DNA of 64,000 nt from Halomonas zincidurans B6 (GTDB lineage Bacteria > Pseudomonadota > Gammaproteobacteria > Pseudomonadales > Halomonadaceae), in NCBI RefSeq assembly GCF_000731955.1, contig NZ_JNCK01000001.1, positions 806,001 through 870,000 on the forward strand, read 5' to 3'. The notes under the pieces were generated by a model. The model was not told where the DNA came from. It saw only the letters and a list, made by a program, of their open reading frames with translations, and searched no databases. A program made the position numbers and the translations under genes. Shown here piece after piece: positions 43,298 through 51,850 of this stretch (its first letter is position 1; every line of letters starts with the position of its first letter).

Positions 43298-45928
43298 ATG
43301 GGCAAGTCACTGGTCATCGTTGAGTCGCCAGCCAAGGCCAAGACGATCAACAAGTACCTCGGCAACGATTTCATCGTGAAGTCGAGCGTCGGCCACATTC
43401 GCGACCTGCCGACCAGCGGCTCCGGCAAGAACGTCAGCGATCCCAAGGAGCGCGCCAGGCAGGCAGCGGCGACACGCAAGATGTCCCCCGAGGAGAAAGC
43501 TGTCTACCAGAAGCAGAAGTCCTGGCATCAGCTGGTGCGGCGCATGGGCATCGACCCGGAGCATGGCTGGCAGGCCAACTACGAGATCCTGCCGGGCAAG
43601 GAGAAGGTCGTCGAGGAGCTGGCCAAGCTGGCCAGCAAGGCCGACACCATCTATCTCGCCACCGACCTGGACCGCGAGGGGGAGGCGATCGCCTGGCACC
43701 TGCGCGAGACCATCGGTGGCGATGACGAACGTTACAAGCGGGTGGTGTTCAACGAGATCACCAAGAACGCCATTCAGGAAGCCTTCAAGGAGCCGGGCAG
43801 CCTCAACATGCCGCGGGTCGAGGCGCAGCAGACGCGGCGCTTCCTCGACCGGGTGGTGGGTTTCATGCTTTCTCCATTGCTGTGGAGCAAGGTCGCCCGC
43901 GGGCTGTCCGCCGGGCGCGTGCAATCGGTGGCGGTGCGCCTGATCGTCGAGCGCGAGCGCGAGATCCGCGCCTTCGTTCCCGAAGAGTTCTGGGACGTGC
44001 ATGCCGATCTGGTCAGTTCAGCAGGCGAGCCGATACGCTTCGAACTGGTGCGCCAGGACGGCAAGCCGTTCCGGCCCACCTCCGAGGCCGAGACCCTTAC
44101 GCGCATCGCAGCGCTTCACAAGGCCGATCTTGAGATCACCGCCCGCGAGGAGAAGCCGACCCGCTCCAAGCCCAACGCGCCGTTCATCACCTCGACCCTG
44201 CAGCAGGCCGCCAGCGGCCGGCTGGGATTCTCGGTGAAGAAGACCATGACCCTGGCCCAGCGTCTCTACGAGGCGGGTTACATCACCTACATGCGTACCG
44301 ATTCCACCAATCTTTCGCAGGAAGCGGTGAGCGGTGTGCGCGACTACATCGAGGGTCAGTTCGGCCAGCGCTACCTGCCCGAAGCGCCGCTGCGCTATTC
44401 GAGCAAGGAGGGCGCCCAGGAGGCCCACGAGGCGATCCGTCCCTCCGAGGTGACGCGCACCGCCGCCGACCTGGCCGGCATGGAGCGCGATGCCGAGCGG
44501 CTCTACGAGCTGATCTGGCGCCAGTTCGTGGCCTGCCAGATGACCCCGGCGGAGTACCTGTCGACCACGCTGACGGTGGAAACCCAGGGCTTCGAGCTGC
44601 GCGCCAAGGGCCGCGTGCTCAAGTTCGACGGTTATACCCGGGTCATGAAGCCGACCGGCAAGAAGGACGAGGACCAGACGCTGCCCGATCTGGCCGAGGG
44701 CACCGCGATGGTGCTCGAGCGCCTCGACCCGCAGCAGCACTTCACCAAGCCGCCGGCGCGCTACACCGAGGCGAGCCTGGTCAAGGAGCTGGAGAAGCGC
44801 GGCATCGGCCGGCCGTCGACCTACGCCTCGATCATCTCGACCATTCAGGATCGCGGCTACGTCAAGCTCGAGAGCCGGCGCTTCTATGCCGAGAAGCTCG
44901 GCGACATCGTCACCGACCGGCTGGCCGAATCGTTCAGCGACCTGATGGATTACGGCTTCACCGCGCGCATGGAGGACAGCCTCGACGAGGTCGCCGAAGG
45001 CGAGCGCAACTGGCGGACGCTGCTCGACGCCTTCTACGCCGAGTTCCGGGCCAAGCTGGAAACAGCCGAGGGCGAGGACGGCATGCGCCCCAACCAGCCG
45101 GTGCCCACCGACATCGACTGCCCCAAGTGCGGGCGCAAGATGCAGATTCGCACCGCCTCGACCGGGGTATTCCTGGGCTGCTCGGGATACAACCTGCCGC
45201 CCAAGGAGCGCTGCAAGACCACCATCGACCTGATTCCCGGCGACGAGGCGGTCGCCGCCGAGGCCGGCGAGGACGCCGAGACCGATGCGCTGCGCGCCAA
45301 GCGTCGCTGCCCCAAGTGCGGCACGGCGATGGACAGCTACCTGATCGACGAGACCCGCAAATTGCATATCTGCGGCAACAGCCCCGATTGCGACGGCCAC
45401 GAGATCGAGTCCGGCAAGTTCAAGCTCAAGGGCTACGAAGGGCCGACCATCGAGTGCGACAAGTGCGGCAGCGACATGCAGTTGAAGTCGGGCCGCTTCG
45501 GCAAGTATTTCGGCTGCACCAACGAGAATTGCAAGAATACCCGCAAGCTGCTTAGAAGCGGCGAGGTGGCGCCGCCCAAGATGGACCCGATCCCGATGCC
45601 CGAGCTGGCCTGCCAGAAGGTCGACGACCATTACGTGCTGCGCGACGGCGCCAGCGGGCTGTTCTTGGCCGCCAGCCAGTTTCCCAAGAATCGCGAGACC
45701 CGCGCGCCGCTGGTCGCCGAACTCAAGGCCCACGCCAAGGAGCTGCCCGAGAAGTATCACTTCCTGCTCGAGGCTCCCGCCCAGGACCCCGACGGCCGGC
45801 CGGCGCAGATCCGCTTCTCGCGCAAGACCAAGAGCCAGTACGTGATGAGCGACGAGGAGGGCAGGGCCACCGGCTGGAAGGCGATTTACGAGGACGGCCG
45901 CTGGCAGATCGAGGACAAGCGCAAGTGA
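43298..45928 (+). CDS. topA: DNA topoisomerase I
   Basis: Type IA topoisomerase relaxing negative supercoils. TOPRIM domain at the N-terminus (VIVESPAKAKTI, then DLDREGEAIAWH with the acidic triad), active-site Y331 in GYITYMRTDSTN, and three C-terminal four-cysteine zinc ribbons starting CPKCGRKM, CPKCGTAM and CDKCGSDM. 876 aa (E. coli 865). The frame opens at 43160, but ATG 43298 with GGAG at 43290-43293 gives the family start. Its stop overlaps the next gene. Confidence 0.97.
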   Translation: MGKSLVIVESPAKAKTINKYLGNDFIVKSSVGHIRDLPTSGSGKNVSDPKERARQAAATRKMSPEEKAVYQKQKSWHQLVRRMGIDPEHGWQANYEILPGKEKVVEELAKLASKADTIYLATDLDREGEAIAWHLRETIGGDDERYKRVVFNEITKNAIQEAFKEPGSLNMPRVEAQQTRRFLDRVVGFMLSPLLWSKVARGLSAGRVQSVAVRLIVEREREIRAFVPEEFWDVHADLVSSAGEPIRFELVRQDGKPFRPTSEAETLTRIAALHKADLEITAREEKPTRSKPNAPFITSTLQQAASGRLGFSVKKTMTLAQRLYEAGYITYMRTDSTNLSQEAVSGVRDYIEGQFGQRYLPEAPLRYSSKEGAQEAHEAIRPSEVTRTAADLAGMERDAERLYELIWRQFVACQMTPAEYLSTTLTVETQGFELRAKGRVLKFDGYTRVMKPTGKKDEDQTLPDLAEGTAMVLERLDPQQHFTKPPARYTEASLVKELEKRGIGRPSTYASIISTIQDRGYVKLESRRFYAEKLGDIVTDRLAESFSDLMDYGFTARMEDSLDEVAEGERNWRTLLDAFYAEFRAKLETAEGEDGMRPNQPVPTDIDCPKCGRKMQIRTASTGVFLGCSGYNLPPKERCKTTIDLIPGDEAVAAEAGEDAETDALRAKRRCPKCGTAMDSYLIDETRKLHICGNSPDCDGHEIESGKFKLKGYEGPTIECDKCGSDMQLKSGRFGKYFGCTNENCKNTRKLLRSGEVAPPKMDPIPMPELACQKVDDHYVLRDGASGLFLAASQFPKNRETRAPLVAELKAHAKELPEKYHFLLEAPAQDPDGRPAQIRFSRKTKSQYVMSDEEGRATGWKAIYEDGRWQIEDKRK

Positions 45929-46383
45929 CTCCCCGAGGACGCACCAACCAGTTGCTCTACCAGGCCGAATTGCTGCTCGCCTGCGAGCCCGGCGACGACG
46001 AGCATGCCGCGGCGCGGCACATGGCGATCGAGGAGGGCACGCTGGCGCTTGCCGAGCTGGCGCTCGACGCGGCGTTGCGCGAACTCACCGAGCATGCTGC
46101 GTTTAAGCGTCACGACTGGCGGGAACTGCTGGAAGGCCAGGATGAAGGCGTCGCCGAGTTGCGCCGCCTGCGGGTGCTGCGCGACGACCCGGAAAGTTGG
46201 CTGGCGAGGCTCTGTCTGCGACTGCATGCGCTGCACGATGTCGAGGGCGCGGCGCGGCGCGAGGCGAGCGATTCGCTGATCGTCGCCGCCGATCGCGTGA
46301 CCCTGGGCGACGAGCTACACTGGTGCCTGCGGGCCTTCAAGGACGAGCTCGCCGCGTTGCGCGAAACCAGCGTCGAATGGTGA
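45925..46383 (+). CDS. DUF6586 family protein
   Basis: 152-aa helical, acidic protein of unknown function (begins TPRGRTNQLLYQAELLLACE). GTG 45925 overlaps the topA stop, so the two are translationally coupled. A gene of this type behind topA is also found in pseudomonads. Confidence 0.7.
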   Translation: MTPRGRTNQLLYQAELLLACEPGDDEHAAARHMAIEEGTLALAELALDAALRELTEHAAFKRHDWRELLEGQDEGVAELRRLRVLRDDPESWLARLCLRLHALHDVEGAARREASDSLIVAADRVTLGDELHWCLRAFKDELAALRETSVEW

Positions 46384-46422
46384 CGCCCAGGCGCGCTAAG
46401 TGTTAGGCTGTCGTCATAGAAT

Positions 46423-46458
46423 AACGACCATGGCCGTATGCCGTGGTCGTTTTTTGTT
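46423..46458 (+). terminator. Terminator of the topA operon
   Basis: Stem AACGACCA(T)GGC / GCC(G)TGGTCGTT with one internal mismatch, loop CGTAT, and a run of six T. Confidence 0.9.
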
Positions 46459-46500
46459 GCCAAGGAATAACCAGCCATGGCGCAATGAATCGAGGTGACC

Positions 46501-46740
46501 GTGTCAGAGACTGCCGTGTTGGAAATCGTCGAACTCGCCGATGGCGAATTCGTGTTGCGCCCGGCCGATGAAGGCGAGGGCGAGCCGCTGTTGAGCATTC
46601 GCATCTCCGAGGAAGCCGCCGAGCTGCTGAGTCAGAGTCGCTTCGAGGTGGCCCGGAAGATGATCGATCACGCGATAACCCAGACCACCCTGTGGGAGGG
46701 CGAGAAGGACGCAACGTCGCTGCCCGAGACGATGCATTGA
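46501..46740 (+). CDS. Small conserved hypothetical protein (79 aa)
   Basis: Acidic protein: a beta-like start (AVLEIVELADGEFVLRPADE), then a helical half (SEEAAELLSQSRFEVARKMI). I recall a similar small protein behind topA in pseudomonads, but can give no function. GTG 46501 with GAGGTG upstream is chosen over GTG 46495, which lies inside the Shine-Dalgarno. It follows the topA-operon terminator, so it is probably transcribed on its own. Confidence 0.65.
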   Translation: MSETAVLEIVELADGEFVLRPADEGEGEPLLSIRISEEAAELLSQSRFEVARKMIDHAITQTTLWEGEKDATSLPETMH

Positions 46741-46850
46741 CTGTCGGGCACGTTGCCGTGCCCGCTCATGAATGAAATCCATGGCGGGCCTGAATCGTAC
46801 CCGCTAGCCAGCACGCTCCTGATCCATCCGGCAACCAACGAGGGGGCGGC

Positions 46851-47351
46851 ATGCAACGTGTAGCCATTCTGGTCGACGTGCAGAACGTCTACTACACCAC
46901 TCGCCAGGCGTTCGGCCGGCATTTCGACTACAACGCCTTCTGGGCGCAGGCCAGCGCCGGGCGCGAGGTGGTCGCGGCCCACGCCTACGCGGTCGACCGC
47001 GGCGACGACAAGCAGCGCCAGTTCCAGAACATCCTGCGCGCCATCGGTTTCGAGGTGAAACTCAAGCCCTACATCCAGCGCCGCGACGGCTCGGCGAAGG
47101 GCGACTGGGACGTCGGCATTGCCCTCGACGCCATCGAACTCGCCGAGCGCGTCGACCGCTTGGTGCTGGTGTCCGGCGACGGCGATTTCGCGCTGCTGGT
47201 GCAGCGTGTCGGCCAGCGCTTCGCGGTCCCGGTCGAGGTCTACGGCGTCGCTCGACTCAGCGCCGAAGCGCTGGTGCGCGCGGCCTCGCCGTTCATCGCC
47301 ATCGACGCGCCGCTGCTGCTGGCGGCGCGCCCGGCTCAGCCTTCGCGGTGA
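46851..47351 (+). CDS. NYN-domain (LabA/PIN-like) putative ribonuclease
   Basis: 166 aa forming one NYN domain, a PIN-like fold that usually acts as a metal-dependent RNase. Acidic residues placed as in the family: D9 in ILVDVQN, D85, D87 and D93 in KGDWDVGIALDAIE, and D110 and D112 in VSGDGDFALL. The site looks intact. The substrate is unknown. Its 3' end overlaps the converging aconitase-family gene by 16 bp. Confidence 0.88.
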   Translation: MQRVAILVDVQNVYYTTRQAFGRHFDYNAFWAQASAGREVVAAHAYAVDRGDDKQRQFQNILRAIGFEVKLKPYIQRRDGSAKGDWDVGIALDAIELAERVDRLVLVSGDGDFALLVQRVGQRFAVPVEVYGVARLSAEALVRAASPFIAIDAPLLLAARPAQPSR

Positions 47352-49270
47352 CGCTTCATCCAGTTGACCAGTCCGCCTTCGAGCAGTATCTCGACCTGGC
47401 GCGGGGTCAGGTCGTGGCGCAGCACGATTTCGCCGTCATCGCTTTGGACGGCGATGCGATCGCCCTGCTTCAGGGTCTCGTGCACACCCTCGAAGGTTAG
47501 CGTCTGGCCGCTTTCCAGGGTGTCGTAATCGCCGGGATCGTCGAAGCGCAACGGCAGCACGCCGAAGTTCACCAGGTTCTGCCAGTGGATGCGCGCAAAG
47601 CTCTTGGCGATGGCCACTCGCAGGCCGTTGTAGCGCGGTGCGATGGCGGCGTGCTCGCGGCTCGAGCCCTGGCCGTAGTTGCGCCCGGCGATGACGCAGT
47701 GATCGCCGCTGGCCTCGGCTTTCTGCGGATACTCCTCGTCGATGCCGCGAAAGCAGAATTCGGCGATGCGCGGGATATTGCTGCGATACGGCAGCACCTC
47801 GTTGCCGGCCGGCATGATCTCGTCGGTCGACACGTCGTTGTGCATCTTCAGCAGCACCGGTAGTTCCAGACGGTCGGCGATCGCCTCGAATTCCGGCAGC
47901 GAGGCGATGTTGGGTCCCTTGATCAATTCCACCTTGCGCGCGGCGTCGGGCTCCAATGGCGGCATCAGATCGCGAACGTCGATCAGTGGATCGTCGGGCT
48001 CGCTGACGCGCGGGTAGGCGAAGTCGAGATCGCGCGGATCGCTGATCGCCCCGTTGAGCGCCGAGGCGGTGGCGGTCTCGGGACTGCACAGGAAGACCCG
48101 GTCCTCGCGGGTGCCGGAGCGGCCGGGAAAGTTGCGCGGCGTGGTGCGCAGGCTGTTGCTGTCGTTGGCCGGGGCCTGGCCCATGCCGATGCAGCCGTTG
48201 CAGCCGGCCTGGTGCAGTCGCCCGCCGGCGCCCAGCAGGCTGAGCACGTGGCCGTCGCGATCGAGCGTCTCGAGGATCGAGCGCGAGGTGGGGTTGATGT
48301 CGAACGATACCCAGTCGCTGATCCGGCGATCCTTGAGCATTTCGGCGGCGATCGCGAAATCCCGATAGCCGGGATTGGCGGAAGAGCCGATATACGCCTG
48401 GGAGAGGCTTTCGCCGGCGACCTCGCGTACCGGTACCACGTTACCGGGGCTCGAGGGCGTGGCGATCAGCGGCTCGAGGCGTGAAAGATCGATCTTCTCG
48501 TCGATGTCGTAGCCGGCGCCGTCATCGGCCGCGAGGGGGCTGAAGTCGTCGCCTCGGCCCACGGCCGCGAGGAAACGCTGTACCGCGTCGTCGGCGGGAA
48601 ACACGCTGGTGGTGGCGCCGAGCTCGGCGCCCATGTTGGCGATCACGTGGCGATCCATTGCCGACAGGCAGGCAAGGCCGGGACCGTAGTATTCGATGAT
48701 CCGCCCGATGCCGCCGTCGACGCCGTGACGGCGCAGCATCTCGAGGATCACGTCCTTGGCGCTGACCCAGTCGGGCAGCTCGCCGGTCAGCCTGACCCCC
48801 CAGACCTCGGGCATCTTGAGGTGGAAGGGTTCGCCGGCCATGGCCATCGCCACGTCGATGCCGCCGGCGCCGATCGCCAGCATGCCCATCGAGCCGGCGG
48901 CCGGGGTGTGGCTGTCGGAGCCCAGCAGGGTCTTGCCGGGCTGGCCGAAGTGCTGCTGGTGGGTGGGGTGGCTGACCCCGTTGCCGGCGCGCGAGAACCA
49001 CACCCCCAGCCGCGCGGCGGCGCTTTGCAAAAAGCGGTGATCGTCGGGATTCTTGTTGTCCTCCTGGATCAGGTTGTGGTCCACGTACTGTGCCGACACC
49101 TCGGTCTTGACTCGCTCGAGGCCCATCGCCTCGAGTTCCAGCATCACCATGGTGCCGGTGGCGTCCTGGGTCAGCGTCTGATCGATGGACAGCGCGATCG
49201 CCTCGCCCGGGGCCATTTTTCCCTCGACGAGGTGCGCGTCGATCAGCTGGTGTGCCACGTTCATGGCCAT
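47336..49270 (-). CDS. Aconitase-family hydratase, annotated-type aconitate hydratase, with one Fe-S ligand replaced
   Basis: 644 aa with a fused aconitase layout: large domain (GSDSHTPAAGSMGMLAIG, about residue 117 on) and C-terminal swivel domain (GRNYGQGSSREHAAIAP). Aconitases bind a 4Fe-4S cluster with one Cys in IGSCTN and two in a CxxC. The CxxC is here (QAGCNGCIGMGQ), but the first site reads IGSSANPGYRDF: Ser, codon 48380-48382, in place of Cys. ATG 49270 has AAAGGAGG 6 nt upstream. It may be an isomerase with a Ser-ligated cluster or a hydro-lyase of another substrate. Confidence 0.85.
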   Translation of the reverse strand: MAMNVAHQLIDAHLVEGKMAPGEAIALSIDQTLTQDATGTMVMLELEAMGLERVKTEVSAQYVDHNLIQEDNKNPDDHRFLQSAAARLGVWFSRAGNGVSHPTHQQHFGQPGKTLLGSDSHTPAAGSMGMLAIGAGGIDVAMAMAGEPFHLKMPEVWGVRLTGELPDWVSAKDVILEMLRRHGVDGGIGRIIEYYGPGLACLSAMDRHVIANMGAELGATTSVFPADDAVQRFLAAVGRGDDFSPLAADDGAGYDIDEKIDLSRLEPLIATPSSPGNVVPVREVAGESLSQAYIGSSANPGYRDFAIAAEMLKDRRISDWVSFDINPTSRSILETLDRDGHVLSLLGAGGRLHQAGCNGCIGMGQAPANDSNSLRTTPRNFPGRSGTREDRVFLCSPETATASALNGAISDPRDLDFAYPRVSEPDDPLIDVRDLMPPLEPDAARKVELIKGPNIASLPEFEAIADRLELPVLLKMHNDVSTDEIMPAGNEVLPYRSNIPRIAEFCFRGIDEEYPQKAEASGDHCVIAGRNYGQGSSREHAAIAPRYNGLRVAIAKSFARIHWQNLVNFGVLPLRFDDPGDYDTLESGQTLTFEGVHETLKQGDRIAVQSDDGEIVLRHDLTPRQVEILLEGGLVNWMKRHREG

Positions 49271-49642
49271 CGTGTGCCTCCTTTCACGCCGACCTGCGGC
49301 GTTGCGGTTGCGGTGCGGACAGGCAAATCCGTGCCCCTGTTATTACCAGTGTAGAAAAATGCCCCGTGCCGCCAACTCGTCGTGCTCGACTAACGTTGCA
49401 TGCCACGACGGCTGACGTTGCGGCCTCGATCCTCTATCTTACGTTAACGTCAACTAGTCGCCTTGGCTCGCCTCGGCGCCTACGACCAAGCGCCGATCCC
49501 ATAGGCCAGGCGGCTGCTTTAAAGTGATTCAGGGTGAGCCGGCTTGCCCTGCGGCGCACAGGCCCACAAGGCGACCGCGCCGGCACGGCGTTTAACGCGC
49601 GACCACTCGCCCGCGATCCGGGCGACGACAAGGGAAGATCCG
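49271..49642. other. Divergent region aconitase-family gene / bkd operon
   Basis: 372 bp with no supported gene. It should hold the promoters of both transcripts. The most notable sequence is the palindrome ACGTTAACGT at 49441-49450, with two partial ACGTT copies nearby at about 49393 and 49415. Confidence 0.6.
49439..49453. promoter_or_regulatory. Candidate regulator site around ACGTTAACGT
   Basis: TTACGTTAACGTCAA contains a perfect 10-bp palindrome. From memory, MerR-type LiuR regulators of branched-chain amino-acid catabolism bind ACGTnnACGT-like sites, and the downstream operon is a branched-chain dehydrogenase. No liuR gene is in the window. Confidence 0.35.
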
Positions 49643-50848
49643 ATGAGCACAACAACAAGGTCCAGCGTCGTTCACCGGCCCGACTTCATGAACGGCGACG
49701 AGTTTCAGATCCCCGTCTTCAAGCTGCTCAAGCAGGACGGCACGCCCTACAAGAACGCCAAGCTTCCGCCACTCGACAAGGACAAGGCGCTGCGCATCTA
49801 CCGCGCCATGCTGTTCACCCGGGTGCTCGACGAGCGCATGCTGGCCGCCCAGCGCCAGGGCCGGCTGAGCTTCTACATGCAGTCCACCGGCGAGGAGGCC
49901 ACGGTGATCGGCAGTACCGCGGCGCTCGACGATGGCGACATGATCATGGCCCAGTACCGCGAGCAGGGCGCGCTGGCCTATCGCGGCTTCGCTGTCGACG
50001 AATTCATGAACCAGCTGTTCGGCAACGATCGCGACTACGGCCGCGGGCGGCAGATGCCGGTTCACTACGGCTCGAAAAAGCTCAACTACCTGACCATCTC
50101 GTCGCCGCTGGCGACCCAGATCCCCCAGGCCACCGGCTACGCCTACGGCCAGAAGCTGGCCGGCGAAGGCCACTGCACGATCACCGTGTTCGGCGAGGGC
50201 GCGGCCTCGGAGGGCGACTTCCACGCCGCGCTCAACATGGCCTCGGTGCATCGCGTGCCGGTGATCTTCCTGTGCCGCAACAACGGCTACGCGATCTCCA
50301 CGCCGGCGGTGGAGCAGTTTTCCGCCGACGGCATCGCGCCGCGCGCCTTCGGCTATCGCATGAAGGTGATCCGGGTCGACGGCAACGACATCCTCGCCGT
50401 CTACCAGGCCACCCAGGAAGCGCGCAAGCTGGCGGTGGGGCACAACCAACCGGTGCTGATCGAGGCGATGACCTACCGCCTCGCCGCGCACTCGTCGTCG
50501 GACGATCCCTCGGGCTATCGCAGTCGCAAGGAGGAGGAAGCCTGGCGCGACAAGGACCCGGTGCTGCGCATGAAGCTGTGGCTCGAGGGCCAGGGCTGGT
50601 GGAGCGAGGAGGAGGAAAAGCAGGAGCAGGAAGTCCGGCGGCGCGAGGTGCTCGAAGCCATGAAACGCGCCGAGAAGCGCCCGCCGCCGCCGCTCGACAG
50701 CCTGGTCAGCGACGTCTACCACCAGGTGACGCCGGCGCTCGCCGCGCAGCTCGAGGCGCTCAAGGCGCATATCCGCAAGTATCCCGAGGCCTATCCCAAG
50801 AGCGCGCCCGGCCTAGATGCCGAGCAAGGAGGCACTCGCGATGCCTAA
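49643..50848 (+). CDS. bkdA1: Branched-chain 2-oxoacid dehydrogenase E1 alpha
   Basis: Thiamine-diphosphate subunit that decarboxylates branched-chain 2-oxoacids from Val, Leu and Ile. The 401 aa are closer to the mitochondrial BCKDHA pattern than to the Pseudomonas BkdA1 sequences I recall: GRQMPVHYG, ISSPLATQIPQATG, the ThDP-binding FGEGAASEGDFHAALNMA and CRNNGYAISTP. The phosphorylation loop reads HSSSDDPSGYRS; S284 and S294 align with the two serines phosphorylated in mammals. Upstream in-frame extension is rejected; AAGGGA precedes ATG 49643. Overlaps bkdA2 by 8 bp. Confidence 0.92.
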   Translation: MSTTTRSSVVHRPDFMNGDEFQIPVFKLLKQDGTPYKNAKLPPLDKDKALRIYRAMLFTRVLDERMLAAQRQGRLSFYMQSTGEEATVIGSTAALDDGDMIMAQYREQGALAYRGFAVDEFMNQLFGNDRDYGRGRQMPVHYGSKKLNYLTISSPLATQIPQATGYAYGQKLAGEGHCTITVFGEGAASEGDFHAALNMASVHRVPVIFLCRNNGYAISTPAVEQFSADGIAPRAFGYRMKVIRVDGNDILAVYQATQEARKLAVGHNQPVLIEAMTYRLAAHSSSDDPSGYRSRKEEEAWRDKDPVLRMKLWLEGQGWWSEEEEKQEQEVRRREVLEAMKRAEKRPPPPLDSLVSDVYHQVTPALAAQLEALKAHIRKYPEAYPKSAPGLDAEQGGTRDA

Positions 50849-51818
50849 CATGAACATGCTGCAGGCCATCAACCAGGCGCTGGACACGGCGATGGCCGCC
50901 GACGACAAGGTGATCTGCTTCGGCGAGGACGTCGGGGTGTTCGGCGGGGTGTTCCGCGCCACCAGCCACCTGCAGGACAAGTACGGCCGCGATCGCTGCT
51001 TCAACACCCCGCTGGTCGAGCAGGGCATCGTCGGCTTCGCCAACGGCCTGGCCGCCCAGGGCTCGGTGCCGGTCGCCGAGATCCAGTTCGCCGACTACAT
51101 CTTTCCGGCCTTCGATCAGCTGGTCAACGAGACCGCCAAGTTCCGCTATCGCTCGGGCAACCTGTTCAACGTCGGCGGCCTGACTCTGCGCGCGCCCTAC
51201 GGCGGCGGTATCTCCGGCGGGCTCTACCACTCGCAGTCGCCCGAGGCCTACTTCGCCCACACCCCGGGGCTCAAGATCGTCGTGCCGCGCAACCCGCACC
51301 AGGCCAAGGGCCTGCTGCTGGCGGCGATCCGCGACCCGGACCCGGTGCTGTTCTTCGAGCCCAAGCGGCTTTACCGCGCCTCCACCGGCGAGGTCCCCGA
51401 AGAGGACTACCAGCTGCCGCTGGGCACGGCGGAAGTCACCCAGCAGGGCGACGACATCACCCTGGTGGCCTGGGGCGCGCAGATGGAGGTGGCCGGCAAG
51501 GCCGCCGAGCTCGCCGCCAGGCAGGGGATCGCCTGCGAGATCATCGACCTGCGCAGCATCCTGCCGTGGGACGCCGAGACGGTGGTCGCGTCGGTGCTCA
51601 AGACCGGCCGGCTGGTGATCACCCACGAGGCGCCGCTGACCGGCGGTTTTGCCGCCGAGATCGCCGCCACCGTGCAGAGCCGCTGCTTTCTCTACCTGGA
51701 GTCGCCGATCGCCCGGGTGACCGGACTGGATACGCCGTTCCCGCTGACCCTGGAGAAGGAGTATCTGCCCGATCATCTGAAGATCTTCGAAGCGATCAAG
51801 CAGACCATCGAATTCTAG
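50841..51818 (+). CDS. bkdA2: Branched-chain 2-oxoacid dehydrogenase E1 beta
   Basis: Partner of E1 alpha, completing the thiamine active site. 325 aa; conserved parts include GEDVGVFGGVFRATSHLQ, FNTPLVEQGIVGFANGLA, and the C-terminal TGLDTPFPLTLEKEYLPD. AAGGAGG precedes ATG 50841, and the start lies within the end of bkdA1. Confidence 0.94.
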   Translation: MPNMNMLQAINQALDTAMAADDKVICFGEDVGVFGGVFRATSHLQDKYGRDRCFNTPLVEQGIVGFANGLAAQGSVPVAEIQFADYIFPAFDQLVNETAKFRYRSGNLFNVGGLTLRAPYGGGISGGLYHSQSPEAYFAHTPGLKIVVPRNPHQAKGLLLAAIRDPDPVLFFEPKRLYRASTGEVPEEDYQLPLGTAEVTQQGDDITLVAWGAQMEVAGKAAELAARQGIACEIIDLRSILPWDAETVVASVLKTGRLVITHEAPLTGGFAAEIAATVQSRCFLYLESPIARVTGLDTPFPLTLEKEYLPDHLKIFEAIKQTIEF

Positions 51819-51850
51819 AACCGGCAGCCCGGCGATTTCAGGAGACAATC

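Noticed and set aside
44018..45760. 580-codon minus-strand frame across topA
   Set aside because: Shadow of topA, which has every TopA motif.
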